DNA of 16,394 nucleotides from the NCBI GenBank assembly GCA_014380825.1, contig JACMJD010000652.1, positions 1 through 16,394 of the forward strand. The letters are read 5' to 3'. The stretch comes from Phycisphaerae bacterium (GTDB lineage: Bacteria; Planctomycetota; Phycisphaerae; Tepidisphaerales; Tepidisphaeraceae). The notes under the pieces were generated by a model that was given only the letters and a program-made list of their open reading frames with translations, was not told the origin of the DNA and did not search any database. Made by a program: the position numbers and the translations under genes. Below, piece by piece: positions 7,599 to 14,176 of this stretch (within the stretch, counting starts at the first letter, position 1; every line of letters begins with the position of its first letter).

Positions 7599-9245
7599 CT
7601 AATACCGATAGATCGTCACGCGCTGCCCCGACCATTGTCCGTCGGGCAAGTGAACGTGGCGGCCTTGGTGGGTTTCATCACCATTGAGCCAGCGGCCTCC
7701 GATCCAATTTCCGCCGGTTGTGAATCGTCCCTCTTGCAAGCGATCGATGCCGACTTTTCCGTTTCCGTCGGCGGCGGTGAATATGAGCGTCACGCCCATT
7801 CCGACAATCGCGAACTCTTCGAGCGAAAGTTGGAGGATCATTGCCGATCCGAGGGGTGTGCCGGGCGGGGCGTCCCAGCGACCCGCCCCCAATGTCGGCA
7901 GCGAAGTTGTCTCTGTTTCGCCGCCGGTTGGAGGGCGATCGAAGCGCGCCTCGAAGATAACACCGCCGAGTTCGGCGTGCTGTGGTTGATCATCAATGTT
8001 CCAATCGAAGCCGACCTGGGGCGAGAGGCCGACGACTGTTCCGTCTTGCTGAGACTTCGTGATGAGGTCGGACATTCCCGTCAACACCTCGTAGCAGTTG
8101 GTGATGAGCCGCTCGTTCTCGTCGCGGACGTTTTCGATCGAGAATGGGCCGATGCCGATCGCGCCGAAGTGTGCGATGGCGTAAACGGCGTTGCCCGATG
8201 CGCGCATCGACGCGGCCATCTCCGGGATAAACAGGGGATTGCCATTTCGAACGTACCGTCGGCACCACTCCATGAAGTTCGGGAAGTAGATGTCTGGGCA
8301 GATCATCTCCAGCGAAGGCGCGCCGGCGCGCCAGACTTCCAACAAGTGCGGCAAAGGTCCGGCGCTGGGATATTGGCCGGGCTGATATCCGGGGCGGATC
8401 AGCGCAGCGTTGGCGAACATCGGCAGCGGATACTCGCCCCTGCCCGCGGCCGCGACTTGCTCAACGTATGTGGCGAATTGCCAGGCGGAGAAAATCTCTT
8501 CGGCTTGCGCGCTGGAGCCGAAGACTTCGCTCCATGATCCGTTGGTTCTACGGCCCGCTTTCTCCCAGAGCGCGCCGACTTCGGGCCCGAGTTCAGCCTT
8601 GGCGGCAAGCGACAGAAGTTTTTCGGGAACCGCGCTCAAATAAGCGGCTTCAGATTTTTCCGAGTGGTCGCGAGCGTCCGGGATCATCCCGAACTCGTTT
8701 TCGACCTGGACCATGATGACGGTGTGCTGATGCGAATCGTACGCGCGCGTCCATCTCATGAGCCTGGCGAACGCTCGCGCATCGGCTTCGTTGGCGGCGG
8801 CGCTTGCGGGCGTGATGATTTCTTGGGTCTCGCCGGTGGATCGTTTAACGCGTTCGAAGCGTGCCGTGTCGCGTTTCACCCAGCCGGGCGCGTAGCACGA
8901 CATGCTGTTCTTCCACGTCCCGAACCACAGGAATACCAGCCGCAGTTTATGAGTTCTGGCCTGATCGATCGCGCCTTGAACGAGCGTGAAATCGAACGTC
9001 CCTTCCTGCGGCTCAATCAGATCCCAGTAGACCGGGAGCATGACGGTGTTCAGATTCATCCGCCGACATTTTGCCAGCGCCGCTTCGAGCACGGCGAGGT
9101 TCGATGCGGTGGAGTTTCCCAGCTCACCGCCCAGCGCGAGGAACGGCCGGCCGTCGACGTACAGTTGCGTGAGACGGCCGACTTTGCGAAGTTGAGGGAT
9201 CGCACTGTCGTGTAGCCCGGACACGGCGGCGAATTCTACAACCAT
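7599..9245 (-). CDS. DUF5597-type glycoside hydrolase (GH35-like beta-galactosidase family)
   Basis: With the ATG at 9245 the protein has 548 residues, close to the usual length of DUF5597 beta-galactosidase-like enzymes. It opens directly into the TIM barrel: QLYVDGRPFLALGGELGNS, then LNTVMLPVYWDLIEPQEG and LRLVFLWFGTWKN. The clan GH-A Asn-Glu pair is in VQVENEFG (N183-E184, probable acid/base). PLFIPEM holds E342, a candidate nucleophile. The C-terminal third is beta-rich and fits the accessory domain. It should release terminal galactose or a related sugar from oligo- or polysaccharide, but the true substrate is unknown. The open frame extends to 9497, but those extra residues overlap the divergent esterase and lack family similarity. 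A GTG at 9224 (541 residues) is an equally reasonable start. No good ribosome site is seen for either. No clear signal peptide is present. Confidence 0.88.
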   Translation of the reverse strand: MVVEFAAVSGLHDSAIPQLRKVGRLTQLYVDGRPFLALGGELGNSTASNLAVLEAALAKCRRMNLNTVMLPVYWDLIEPQEGTFDFTLVQGAIDQARTHKLRLVFLWFGTWKNSMSCYAPGWVKRDTARFERVKRSTGETQEIITPASAAANEADARAFARLMRWTRAYDSHQHTVIMVQVENEFGMIPDARDHSEKSEAAYLSAVPEKLLSLAAKAELGPEVGALWEKAGRRTNGSWSEVFGSSAQAEEIFSAWQFATYVEQVAAAGRGEYPLPMFANAALIRPGYQPGQYPSAGPLPHLLEVWRAGAPSLEMICPDIYFPNFMEWCRRYVRNGNPLFIPEMAASMRASGNAVYAIAHFGAIGIGPFSIENVRDENERLITNCYEVLTGMSDLITKSQQDGTVVGLSPQVGFDWNIDDQPQHAELGGVIFEARFDRPPTGGETETTSLPTLGAGRWDAPPGTPLGSAMILQLSLEEFAIVGMGVTLIFTAADGNGKVGIDRLQEGRFTTGGNWIGGRWLNGDETHQGRHVHLPDGQWSGQRVTIYRY

Positions 9246-9996
9246 GACGACCAACCCGACAGACTCCGCCGCCGTGCCTTCGCCGCGCACCGATGCCAAC
9301 TCAATGTTCGCGCACGAGCAGCTCGTCGCCAAAGCCAAGGCGGGCGGAATCGACCTGTACTTTCTCGGCGATTCGATCACGCGCCGCTGGGGATGCACCG
9401 ATCCGCAATGGGCCGAGCTGCTGGCGAACTGGCGGAAAAATTTCTTCGGCTGGAACGCCGCCAACTTCGGCTGGGGCGGCGATCGCATCCAGAACATTCT
9501 GTGGCGGGTTCAGCACGGCGAGCTGGACGGCGTGAACCCGAAAGTCATCGTGCTCCTCGCCGGCACGAACAACGTTGGCAGCGAGCCGGGAGACGATCAA
9601 AAAGTCGTCGACATTCTCAAGGGTTTTCGCGCGTTGCTCGATACCTGTCGCGAGAAAGCGCCGGACGCGAAGATCATCGCGATCGCGATCTTGCCGCGCA
9701 ATGACAACCTCGCGGTGCTGCCGGAAATCCAGCGTATCAACGACGGCCTTGCAGAACTCGCGGACGGGCAAACGGTGTTCTACCTGAACATCAACGACAA
9801 GCTGGCGAACGCAGGTGGAATTCTGATAGACGGAATGACGATCGACAAACTGCACCTGAGCGTGAAGGCGTACCAGATCTGGGCCGATGAACTGCGGCCG
9901 CTGCTGACAGAGCATCTCGGACTGCCCGGCCAGTTGGATCACGCACCGCCCGCGACGGGCGATCCATCGGCTACACGTCCGGCGGCGGGTTCCTAG
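9244..9996 (+). CDS. SGNH/GDSL-family esterase (PAF-acetylhydrolase-like)
   Basis: A 250-residue hydrolase of the SGNH superfamily. Block I is FLGDSITRRWG with nucleophile S44. Block II glycine appears in FGWGGDRIQNILWR. Block III asparagine is in LLAGTNN. Block V gives the remaining triad residues D201 and H204 in DKLHLSVKAYQ. All four conserved SGNH positions are therefore present. The family deacylates lipids, acetylated sugars or small esters; close planctomycete relatives are often called GDSL or platelet-activating factor acetylhydrolase-like. No signal peptide is obvious with the ATG at 9244; an alternative is the ATG at 9304 (MFAHEQLVAK). The start overlaps that of the divergent glycoside hydrolase, so one of the two starts is probably further in. 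The neighbour suggests a role in removing acyl groups from glycans, which is inference. The tail is Pro/Ala/Thr-rich. Confidence 0.92.
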   Translation: MTTNPTDSAAVPSPRTDANSMFAHEQLVAKAKAGGIDLYFLGDSITRRWGCTDPQWAELLANWRKNFFGWNAANFGWGGDRIQNILWRVQHGELDGVNPKVIVLLAGTNNVGSEPGDDQKVVDILKGFRALLDTCREKAPDAKIIAIAILPRNDNLAVLPEIQRINDGLAELADGQTVFYLNINDKLANAGGILIDGMTIDKLHLSVKAYQIWADELRPLLTEHLGLPGQLDHAPPATGDPSATRPAAGS

Positions 9997-10024
9997 AAAC
10001 TGCTCAGGTTTCTCGGCGGGAGCT

Positions 10025-10747
10025 TCACCCGCCTGCGCCGGCGGCGGCTTGCATGCTGGCTTCCTCGTACGGTTGAATCACGACGAAGCCGTCGCCGTTG
10101 AACATCATCTGGATGCTCTCACCGCTGCCGCGGCCGAGGAAGGTTTTAAGCGAGACATCCGTTTTGAACTCGGGCGTGAGTCCGCCCGACCAGGCGATCG
10201 TCGCGTTCGGGTCGGTGAAGACCGGTTGGCCCGGCTGCACGCGGAGCGTGACCGGGTCGTAGTGCGTCGTGATCGCCAGCATTCCCGATCCGTCGAAGCG
10301 CACGTTGAACAGTCCACCGGACATCATCGCGGTGAGCTTACGCATCATGGTGATGTCCCACTTGAGCGACGGCTCAAACGCGAGCACATCGTTGCCGTTG
10401 ACGAACAGCGATTCGCCGGCGAGCTGAAGCACGGTGATCTTCTTGCCTTTGTCGGCGAGGTAGAGCTTTCCCGCGCCCTCGGCCTTGGTGAGCCGCGCGC
10501 CCTCGCCGGTGAGCGTCTTCTTGAGAAACTTGCCAAGCCCGTGCTCGAGCATGCCTTCGCGTGTGAACTTGATGTTGCCCAAGTACGCAACCATCGATCC
10601 GGTCTTGGTCCAAGTGACGCCATTGAGGTTCACTTCGAGCATACGCTCGTGTTCGAGCTCGAAGACGCCCTGCCCTCGATCGCGCTGAGCGGTGCGCGCC
10701 AGGAAATCGTTGAGCGAGTACCGAGCCGGAGCGGACGATTGCGTCAT
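10025..10747 (-). CDS. AIM24 family protein (DUF124)
   Basis: A 240-residue protein of the AIM24 / DUF124 family. Recognisable segments include MLEVNLNGVTWTKTGSMVAY near residue 35, the central GKLYLADKGKKITVLQL, FVNGNDVLAFEPSLKWDI, and a Gly-rich C-terminal region with SGESIQMMFNGDGFVVIQPYEE. It is predicted to be a compact all-beta protein without signal peptide or TM helix. The bacterial function is not established; the name comes from a yeast mitochondrial protein. The ATG at 10747 is preceded by GGGAGG on the minus strand (10752-10757), a strong ribosome site with rather short spacing. It converges on the SGNH esterase with only 28 bases between stops, and is divergent from the ArsR gene, with which it shares an intergenic region. 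Confidence 0.93.
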   Translation of the reverse strand: MTQSSAPARYSLNDFLARTAQRDRGQGVFELEHERMLEVNLNGVTWTKTGSMVAYLGNIKFTREGMLEHGLGKFLKKTLTGEGARLTKAEGAGKLYLADKGKKITVLQLAGESLFVNGNDVLAFEPSLKWDITMMRKLTAMMSGGLFNVRFDGSGMLAITTHYDPVTLRVQPGQPVFTDPNATIAWSGGLTPEFKTDVSLKTFLGRGSGESIQMMFNGDGFVVIQPYEEASMQAAAGAGG

Positions 10748-10893
10748 GATGCCTCCCGAGTTGTGGCACCCTCGGATGATAAGGGCAATGCGATGGGAAC
10801 CAAATCATTTCCATGCGCTGCGACGCAGCGTGGCAGCCCCCGGGACGCCGAGATCTGCTACGGCGCGCTCGGGCACGGCAGGATGCAATTATT

Positions 10894-10907
10894 AAACCAA
10901 CTGGTTT
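10894..10907. promoter_or_regulatory. Upstream operator of the ArsR-SRPBCC operon
   Basis: AAACCA-AC-TGGTTT, a perfect 6-bp inverted repeat with a 2-base centre. It overlaps the start of the -35 hexamer. A second AACCA-N2-TGGTT copy lies 43 bases downstream centre to centre, about four helical turns, so two dimers could bind on the same face. Repressor identity is inferred from the adjacent ArsR-type gene. Confidence 0.7.
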
Positions 10908-10934
10908 GACTTCATTCGGAGTCGATGCTATATG
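10906..10934 (+). promoter_or_regulatory. Promoter of the ArsR-SRPBCC operon
   Basis: TTGACT at 10906-10911 and TATATG at 10929-10934 are separated by 17 bases, close to the sigma-70 consensus. The expected transcription start is near 10940-10943, which places it after the ATG at 10932 and just before the ATG at 10944. Confidence 0.65.
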
Positions 10935-10937
10935 TTA

Positions 10938-10949
10938 AACCAAATGGTT
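10938..10949. promoter_or_regulatory. Downstream operator overlapping the ArsR start codon
   Basis: AACCA-AA-TGGTT, the second copy of the inverted repeat. It covers the predicted transcription start. The ATG at 10944 straddles the 2-base centre and the right arm, so the arm also encodes the first two residues (Met-Val). Confidence 0.68.
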
Positions 10950-11309
10950 CTAGATCGCTCGCACAACCTGGATCGCGTATTTCACGCGCTGTCGCACCCG
11001 GCGAGGCGGGCGATCCTGCGGCAGCTTACCGACAGCGAACGCAACCTCTCAGAGCTATCGGCCCCGCTGCGCATGTCGTTTCCGGCTGCATCCAAGCACG
11101 TGCGGGTGCTCGAACGTGCGCGACTGGTGCGCCGCCGCGTGATCGGGCGATCGCACATGTGCCGACTCAACGCACGACCTCTGAAAGACGTGGCGGATTG
11201 GACTGAAACGTATCGCCGGCGCTGGGAGAAGAGCTTCAACGCGCTGGATGAACTGTTGGAAGAAATGAAGCGAAAACAACCGCGACCGCCAAGGAGATCC
11301 TCGCCATGA
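10944..11309 (+). CDS. ArsR-family winged-helix transcriptional repressor
   Basis: A 121-residue ArsR/SmtB-type regulator. LDRVFHALSHPARRAILRQL forms the first helices, NLSELSAPLRMSFPAASKHVRVL is the helix-turn-helix, and ARLVRRRVIGRSHMCRLN is the wing. The C-terminal helix ends in WEKSFNALDELLEEM. No metal-binding CxC motif is present, so this is not a classical metal sensor. It belongs to the group paired with SRPBCC genes. An in-frame ATG at 10932 would add MLNQ, but it overlaps the -10 box; the ATG at 10944 fits the promoter and gives the usual M-V start for this group, implying a nearly leaderless mRNA. Its stop overlaps the next start as ATGA. It probably represses its own operon through the two AACCA-N2-TGGTT sites. 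Confidence 0.9.
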   Translation: MVLDRSHNLDRVFHALSHPARRAILRQLTDSERNLSELSAPLRMSFPAASKHVRVLERARLVRRRVIGRSHMCRLNARPLKDVADWTETYRRRWEKSFNALDELLEEMKRKQPRPPRRSSP

Positions 11310-11794
11310 AGAACGTTCTGAAAGTAACCACGCCGACCGAGACGCAGATCGTCGTCACGCGCACATTCGATGCGCCGCGCAAGCTCGTGTGGGAAGCGAT
11401 GAGCAAGCCGGAACTGATCAAGCGCTGGCTGTTCGGGCCGCCCGGCTGGGAAATGACGCAATGCGATGATGACATGCGCGTCGGCGGAAAGTTCCGCTGG
11501 GCGTGGCGCGGACCCAACGGCGAACAGTTGGCGATGTCCGGCACGTACAGCGAAGTCACGCCGCCGTCGCGCGTCGCACGCACGGAATCGTTCGAGATGG
11601 GTTGCGACGCGCAGGCGGGCCAGCAAGTCGCCACGATCGAGTTGACCGAACAAGCCGATCGCACACAGATGACGGTCACCCTGGTATATCCATCGAAAGA
11701 AGCGCGCGACGGCGCGCTCGCTTCAGGTATGGAACATGGCATGGCCGCTGGCTACGACCGGCTCGACGAGATGATAGTGACGACAACGAAGTAA
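11306..11794 (+). CDS. SRPBCC / AHSA1-family protein
   Basis: A 162-residue single-domain protein of the AHSA1-like group in the START/Bet v 1 (SRPBCC) superfamily, which has a deep hydrophobic ligand cavity. Visible family marks are VVTRTFDAPRKLVWEAMSKP near the N-terminus, RWLFGPPGWEM, the central MRVGGKFRWAWRGPNGE, SGTYSEVTPPSRVARTESF, and the C-terminal helix SGMEHGMAAGYDRLDEMI. A ribosome site AAGGAGA (11291-11297) lies 8 bases before the ATG, which overlaps the ArsR stop (ATGA), so the two are cotranscribed and translationally coupled. The ligand is unknown. The usual reading is that the regulator responds to a condition in which this small lipophilic-ligand binder is useful, which is inference. 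No signal peptide. Confidence 0.93.
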   Translation: MKNVLKVTTPTETQIVVTRTFDAPRKLVWEAMSKPELIKRWLFGPPGWEMTQCDDDMRVGGKFRWAWRGPNGEQLAMSGTYSEVTPPSRVARTESFEMGCDAQAGQQVATIELTEQADRTQMTVTLVYPSKEARDGALASGMEHGMAAGYDRLDEMIVTTTK

Positions 11795-11805
11795 AGAAGG
11801 ATTCA

Positions 11806-11896
11806 GCCACGAAGGCACGAAGGGCACAAAGGAAATACAAGAAATCAGTTTGTATTTTCTCTCGTGGTCTCTTCGCGTCCTTCGTGCCTTCGCGGC
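11806..11896. repeat. CCACGAAGG-type inverted repeat, possible terminator or small mobile element
   Basis: Outer arms GCCACGAAGGCACGAAGG (11806-11823) and its near-complement (11879-11896) pair at 17 of 18 positions. Inner arms AAATACAA and TTGTATTT pair perfectly across a 9-base loop. The whole is a 91-nt hairpin placed 11 bases after the SRPBCC stop and followed by a T-rich tract (TATTTTTCTTT), so it could terminate the ArsR-SRPBCC transcript. Similar CCACGAAGG strings are scattered between genes in several planctomycete-like genomes, as I recall. Confidence 0.75.
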
Positions 11897-11932
11897 ACTA
11901 TTTTTCTTTGATCATTAATTGCGGATTCATGC

Positions 11933-12406
11933 ATGCAAAAGATCACTCCATTTCTTTGGTTCGATGGCAACGCCGAAGAGGCCGTCAATTTCTACACGTC
12001 GATCTTCAAGAACTCGAAGATTGGAAGACTCTCGCGCTGCGGCGACGCGGGTCCGGGGCCGAAGGGGAGCGTGCTCACTGCATCGTTCGAACTCGAAGGC
12101 CAGGCTTTTATGGCGCTCAATGGCGGACCGAAATACAAGTTCACGCCGGCGATCTCGCTGTTCGTCAATTGCACGACGCAGGATGAAGTCGATTCGCTGT
12201 GGCAGAAATTGTCCGCCGACGGAGCGCCGAATCGATGCGGCTGGCTGACGGATAAATTCGGCGTGTCGTGGCAGATCATCCCGACGGCCCTGGGCGACTT
12301 AATGAGCGATCCCGATCCACAGAAGTCGAATCGCGTAATGAAGGCAATGCTTCAGATGGAGAAGATCGACATCGCGCGATTGCAGGCCGCGCATGCGGGA
12401 GCTTGA
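11933..12406 (+). CDS. VOC-family protein, PhnB / 3-demethylubiquinone methyltransferase-like fold
   Basis: A 157-residue protein of the PhnB-like vicinal oxygen chelate group. It starts in the typical way with ITPFLWFDGNAEEAVNFYTSIFKNSKI, followed by FELEGQAFMALNGGPKYKFTPAISLFVNC, then CGWLTDKFGVSWQIIPTALGDL and a tail of DPDPQKSNRVMKAMLQM. Despite the database name of the Pfam family, these proteins are not shown to be methyltransferases; they resemble glyoxalase and bleomycin-resistance folds and may bind or detoxify a small molecule. The metal-ligand set expected of glyoxalase I is incomplete here. There is no strong ribosome site before the ATG. The stop overlaps the next start as TGATG, so it forms an operon with the AlkD-like gene. 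Confidence 0.92.
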   Translation: MQKITPFLWFDGNAEEAVNFYTSIFKNSKIGRLSRCGDAGPGPKGSVLTASFELEGQAFMALNGGPKYKFTPAISLFVNCTTQDEVDSLWQKLSADGAPNRCGWLTDKFGVSWQIIPTALGDLMSDPDPQKSNRVMKAMLQMEKIDIARLQAAHAGA

Positions 12407-13131
12407 TGCAGATGACAGCAACTGTCTCCGCCGACGTAAAGACGATTCTCGCTGCGCTGAAGCGCGCCGGCTCCAAGCGCATCCGCGACGAGATGCAGCC
12501 GCGCTACGGAATCGTGACCGACAAAGCGTTCGGCGTGGGCATGTCCGCGATGCAGAAGATCGCGAAGTCCGTGCGCGGCAAGGACGCGGCGCGAAATCAC
12601 GATCTGGCCGACGCGCTTTGGAAAACGGGTTGGTACGAGGCGCGCATGGTCGCGTGCATGATCGATGAGCCGTCGCTGGTCACTTCCGCGCAGATGGATC
12701 GCTGGTGCCGCGATTTCGACAACTGGGGCATCTGCGACACGGTCTGCTTCAAGTTGTTCGACCGCACGCCGCACGCGTTCGGGAAGGTCGCAAAGTGGGC
12801 GGACAAGCGAGACGAGTTCGAGAAACGTGCCGCCTTCGCGCTGCTGGCGAGCCTCGCGGGGCACGATAAGACGTCCGGCGACGAGCAGTTTGCGAAGTGC
12901 CTGCCGCTGATCGAGCATGCCGCCGGCGACGAGCGAAATTTCGTCAAGAAGGGCGTGAGCTGGGCGCTCCGCGGCATCGGCCAACGAAGCGCTGCACTCA
13001 ATGCAGCGGCGGTCAACATGGCGCGACGCCTGGCAGAATCGGCCGACTCCACGGAGCGATGGCTGGGAAAAGACGTGCTGCGCGACATCACTCGGCCGGC
13101 GGTCTCGCGAAAAGTCGCACGCAAGGAGTAA
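12406..13131 (+). CDS. AlkD-like DNA alkylation repair protein (HEAT-repeat glycosylase family)
   Basis: A 241-residue all-helical protein of the DNA alkylation repair family, related to AlkD, which excises bulky or cationic N3/N7-alkylated purines. The start ATG at 12406 shares its A with the VOC stop (TGATG); earlier in-frame starts lie inside the VOC gene. Visible core segments are LADALWKTGWYEARMVACM, then WCRDFDNWGICDTVCFKLFDR, and EKRAAFALLASLAGHD. W107 and D111 have the same four-residue spacing as the catalytic Trp and Asp of Bacillus AlkD, so activity is plausible. A late segment, GVSWALRGIGQRSAALNAAA, matches the usual C-terminal helices. Translational coupling to a VOC protein suggests joint expression, perhaps under chemical stress, which is inference. 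The tail is basic (RKVARKE). Confidence 0.93.
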   Translation: MQMTATVSADVKTILAALKRAGSKRIRDEMQPRYGIVTDKAFGVGMSAMQKIAKSVRGKDAARNHDLADALWKTGWYEARMVACMIDEPSLVTSAQMDRWCRDFDNWGICDTVCFKLFDRTPHAFGKVAKWADKRDEFEKRAAFALLASLAGHDKTSGDEQFAKCLPLIEHAAGDERNFVKKGVSWALRGIGQRSAALNAAAVNMARRLAESADSTERWLGKDVLRDITRPAVSRKVARKE

Positions 13132-13156
13132 AGCGAGTGGTCGTGCGCTCAGTTGT

Positions 13157-14050
13157 TTAGTTCTTGAAATGCAACCGCAGCTCGACCGCGCGCATCGCGG
13201 CGGCGGTGCGCGTTTCGACGCTCAGCTTTTTGAAGATCGTCTCGAGCTGCTTGCTGACCGTTCGCCATTTCGTGCCAAGGATCGCGGCGATTTCCTGATT
13301 CGTTTTTCCTTCCGACACCCAATGCAGCACCTCGCGCTCGCGCGGCGTGAGGTCAGGCACGGACTCGGTCGCCTGTTCCTCGCGATCGATGTGCGAGCTG
13401 AGCGCGGTGTTCTGCAGCTCAAACGTCCCGGCGGGGAGCGCATTACCGTTTCTCGCGATGCCGCCGCCGCGCTCGAAATCGAGAACATTCCGGTACGCGC
13501 ACAGGATGTGTTTTCGCAGCAGCGCCAGTCCGGCGACATCGCGATCGGAGAATGCGGAGCGGTCGCTCCCACTGCGATACATACCGATTTCCATGTGCCG
13601 TCCGCCGCCCGGACGCAGCCACGTGCCGATCTGTTGCGTAAGTGACAGCGGCCGGAACAGTTCGTTGTAGAGCCCGGTGTGCCGGAAGGCGGATTCGTCG
13701 CAGCAGTCGGACCGGCGCAGCACGCGATGGTGATCGTTCGTGCGCGACCAGTACTGAAACAACGGCGATTGCTCCGCCAGTTCCGGTACACGCTCGGCGA
13801 GCTGCACAAACGGGAAGTCGATCGGCCAGCCGAGCGCGATGACCCGCTGCCGGCGCGGATCGCACAGGCCGACGAGCCAATAGTCAGCCGAGAAGAACGG
13901 CCGGAGAAGCTCGATGCCGCGCTGCATCAACTCGCCAACGCCCCGCGCGCCATAAAGTGCTTCCAGACGCTCAGAAAGGGCGTGGGCGTCTGCACCGGAA
14001 ATGTTGAATTCATTACCCATCGACGACTCTAAATCGGCCTCATACGGCAT
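13157..14050 (-). CDS. LuxR-type HTH transcriptional regulator
   Basis: A 297-residue regulator. The C-terminal 65 residues are a LuxR/FixJ-type HTH: LTPREREVLHWVSEGKTNQEIAAILG, then WRTVSKQLETIFKKLSVETRTAAAMRAVE. The N-terminal 200 residues look like a GAF/PAS-like sensory domain (SADYWLVGLCDPRRQRVIAL, then HHRVLRRSDC and LRPGGGRHMEIGMYRSG), without a receiver Asp site, so it is probably not a two-component response regulator. The ligand is unknown. Start: ATG at 14050 with a weak TAAGTAAG upstream; a second ATG at 14020 (MGNEFNISG) is possible. A 12-bp palindrome lies 26 bases upstream. It converges on the AlkD gene with 25 bases between stops. Confidence 0.92.
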   Translation of the reverse strand: MPYEADLESSMGNEFNISGADAHALSERLEALYGARGVGELMQRGIELLRPFFSADYWLVGLCDPRRQRVIALGWPIDFPFVQLAERVPELAEQSPLFQYWSRTNDHHRVLRRSDCCDESAFRHTGLYNELFRPLSLTQQIGTWLRPGGGRHMEIGMYRSGSDRSAFSDRDVAGLALLRKHILCAYRNVLDFERGGGIARNGNALPAGTFELQNTALSSHIDREEQATESVPDLTPREREVLHWVSEGKTNQEIAAILGTKWRTVSKQLETIFKKLSVETRTAAAMRAVELRLHFKN

Positions 14051-14075
14051 CTTACTTATTGCAGCGTTTTGTCCG

Positions 14076-14087
14076 CACGATATCGTG
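14076..14087. promoter_or_regulatory. Palindrome at the presumed promoter of the LuxR-type gene
   Basis: CACGATATCGTG is a perfect 12-bp palindrome. On the minus strand a TAGAAT (-10-like, 14092-14097) lies just upstream, so the palindrome would fall at the transcription start. Possible operator; no -35 is convincing. Confidence 0.35.
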
Positions 14088-14176
14088 GTTCATTCTAAAG
14101 TAGCCGCACGGACGTGGTGCGTAAAGAGTTTTCGAGCGCGATGGGCGGGGCGCTTGGATCGCGCCCGCGTCCTGAG

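Noticed and set aside
7554..8537. Long plus-strand open frame of 327 codons opposite the glycoside hydrolase
   Set aside because: Antisense shadow of a well-supported gene in GC-rich DNA; its translation has no recognisable motif.
9246..9497. N-terminal extension of the glycoside hydrolase frame by 84 codons
   Set aside because: It overlaps the SGNH esterase core in antisense and lacks family similarity, while the family's usual N-terminus starts just after 9224.
9995..10013. Small hairpin AGAAAC/GTTTCT as a terminator after the SGNH gene
   Set aside because: Only 6 bp, it overlaps the stop codon and has no T-run; too weak to call.
10049..10909. Plus-strand open frame of 286 codons opposite AIM24
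   Set aside because: Shadow frame; AIM24 on the other strand is unmistakable and the shadow translation has no domain features.
12268..12405. Upstream extension of the AlkD-like gene
   Set aside because: It lies within the VOC coding sequence in another frame; the ATG at 12406 with TGATG coupling explains the gene.
13001..13645. Plus-strand open frame opposite the LuxR-type gene
   Set aside because: Antisense shadow with a low-complexity, Arg-rich translation.
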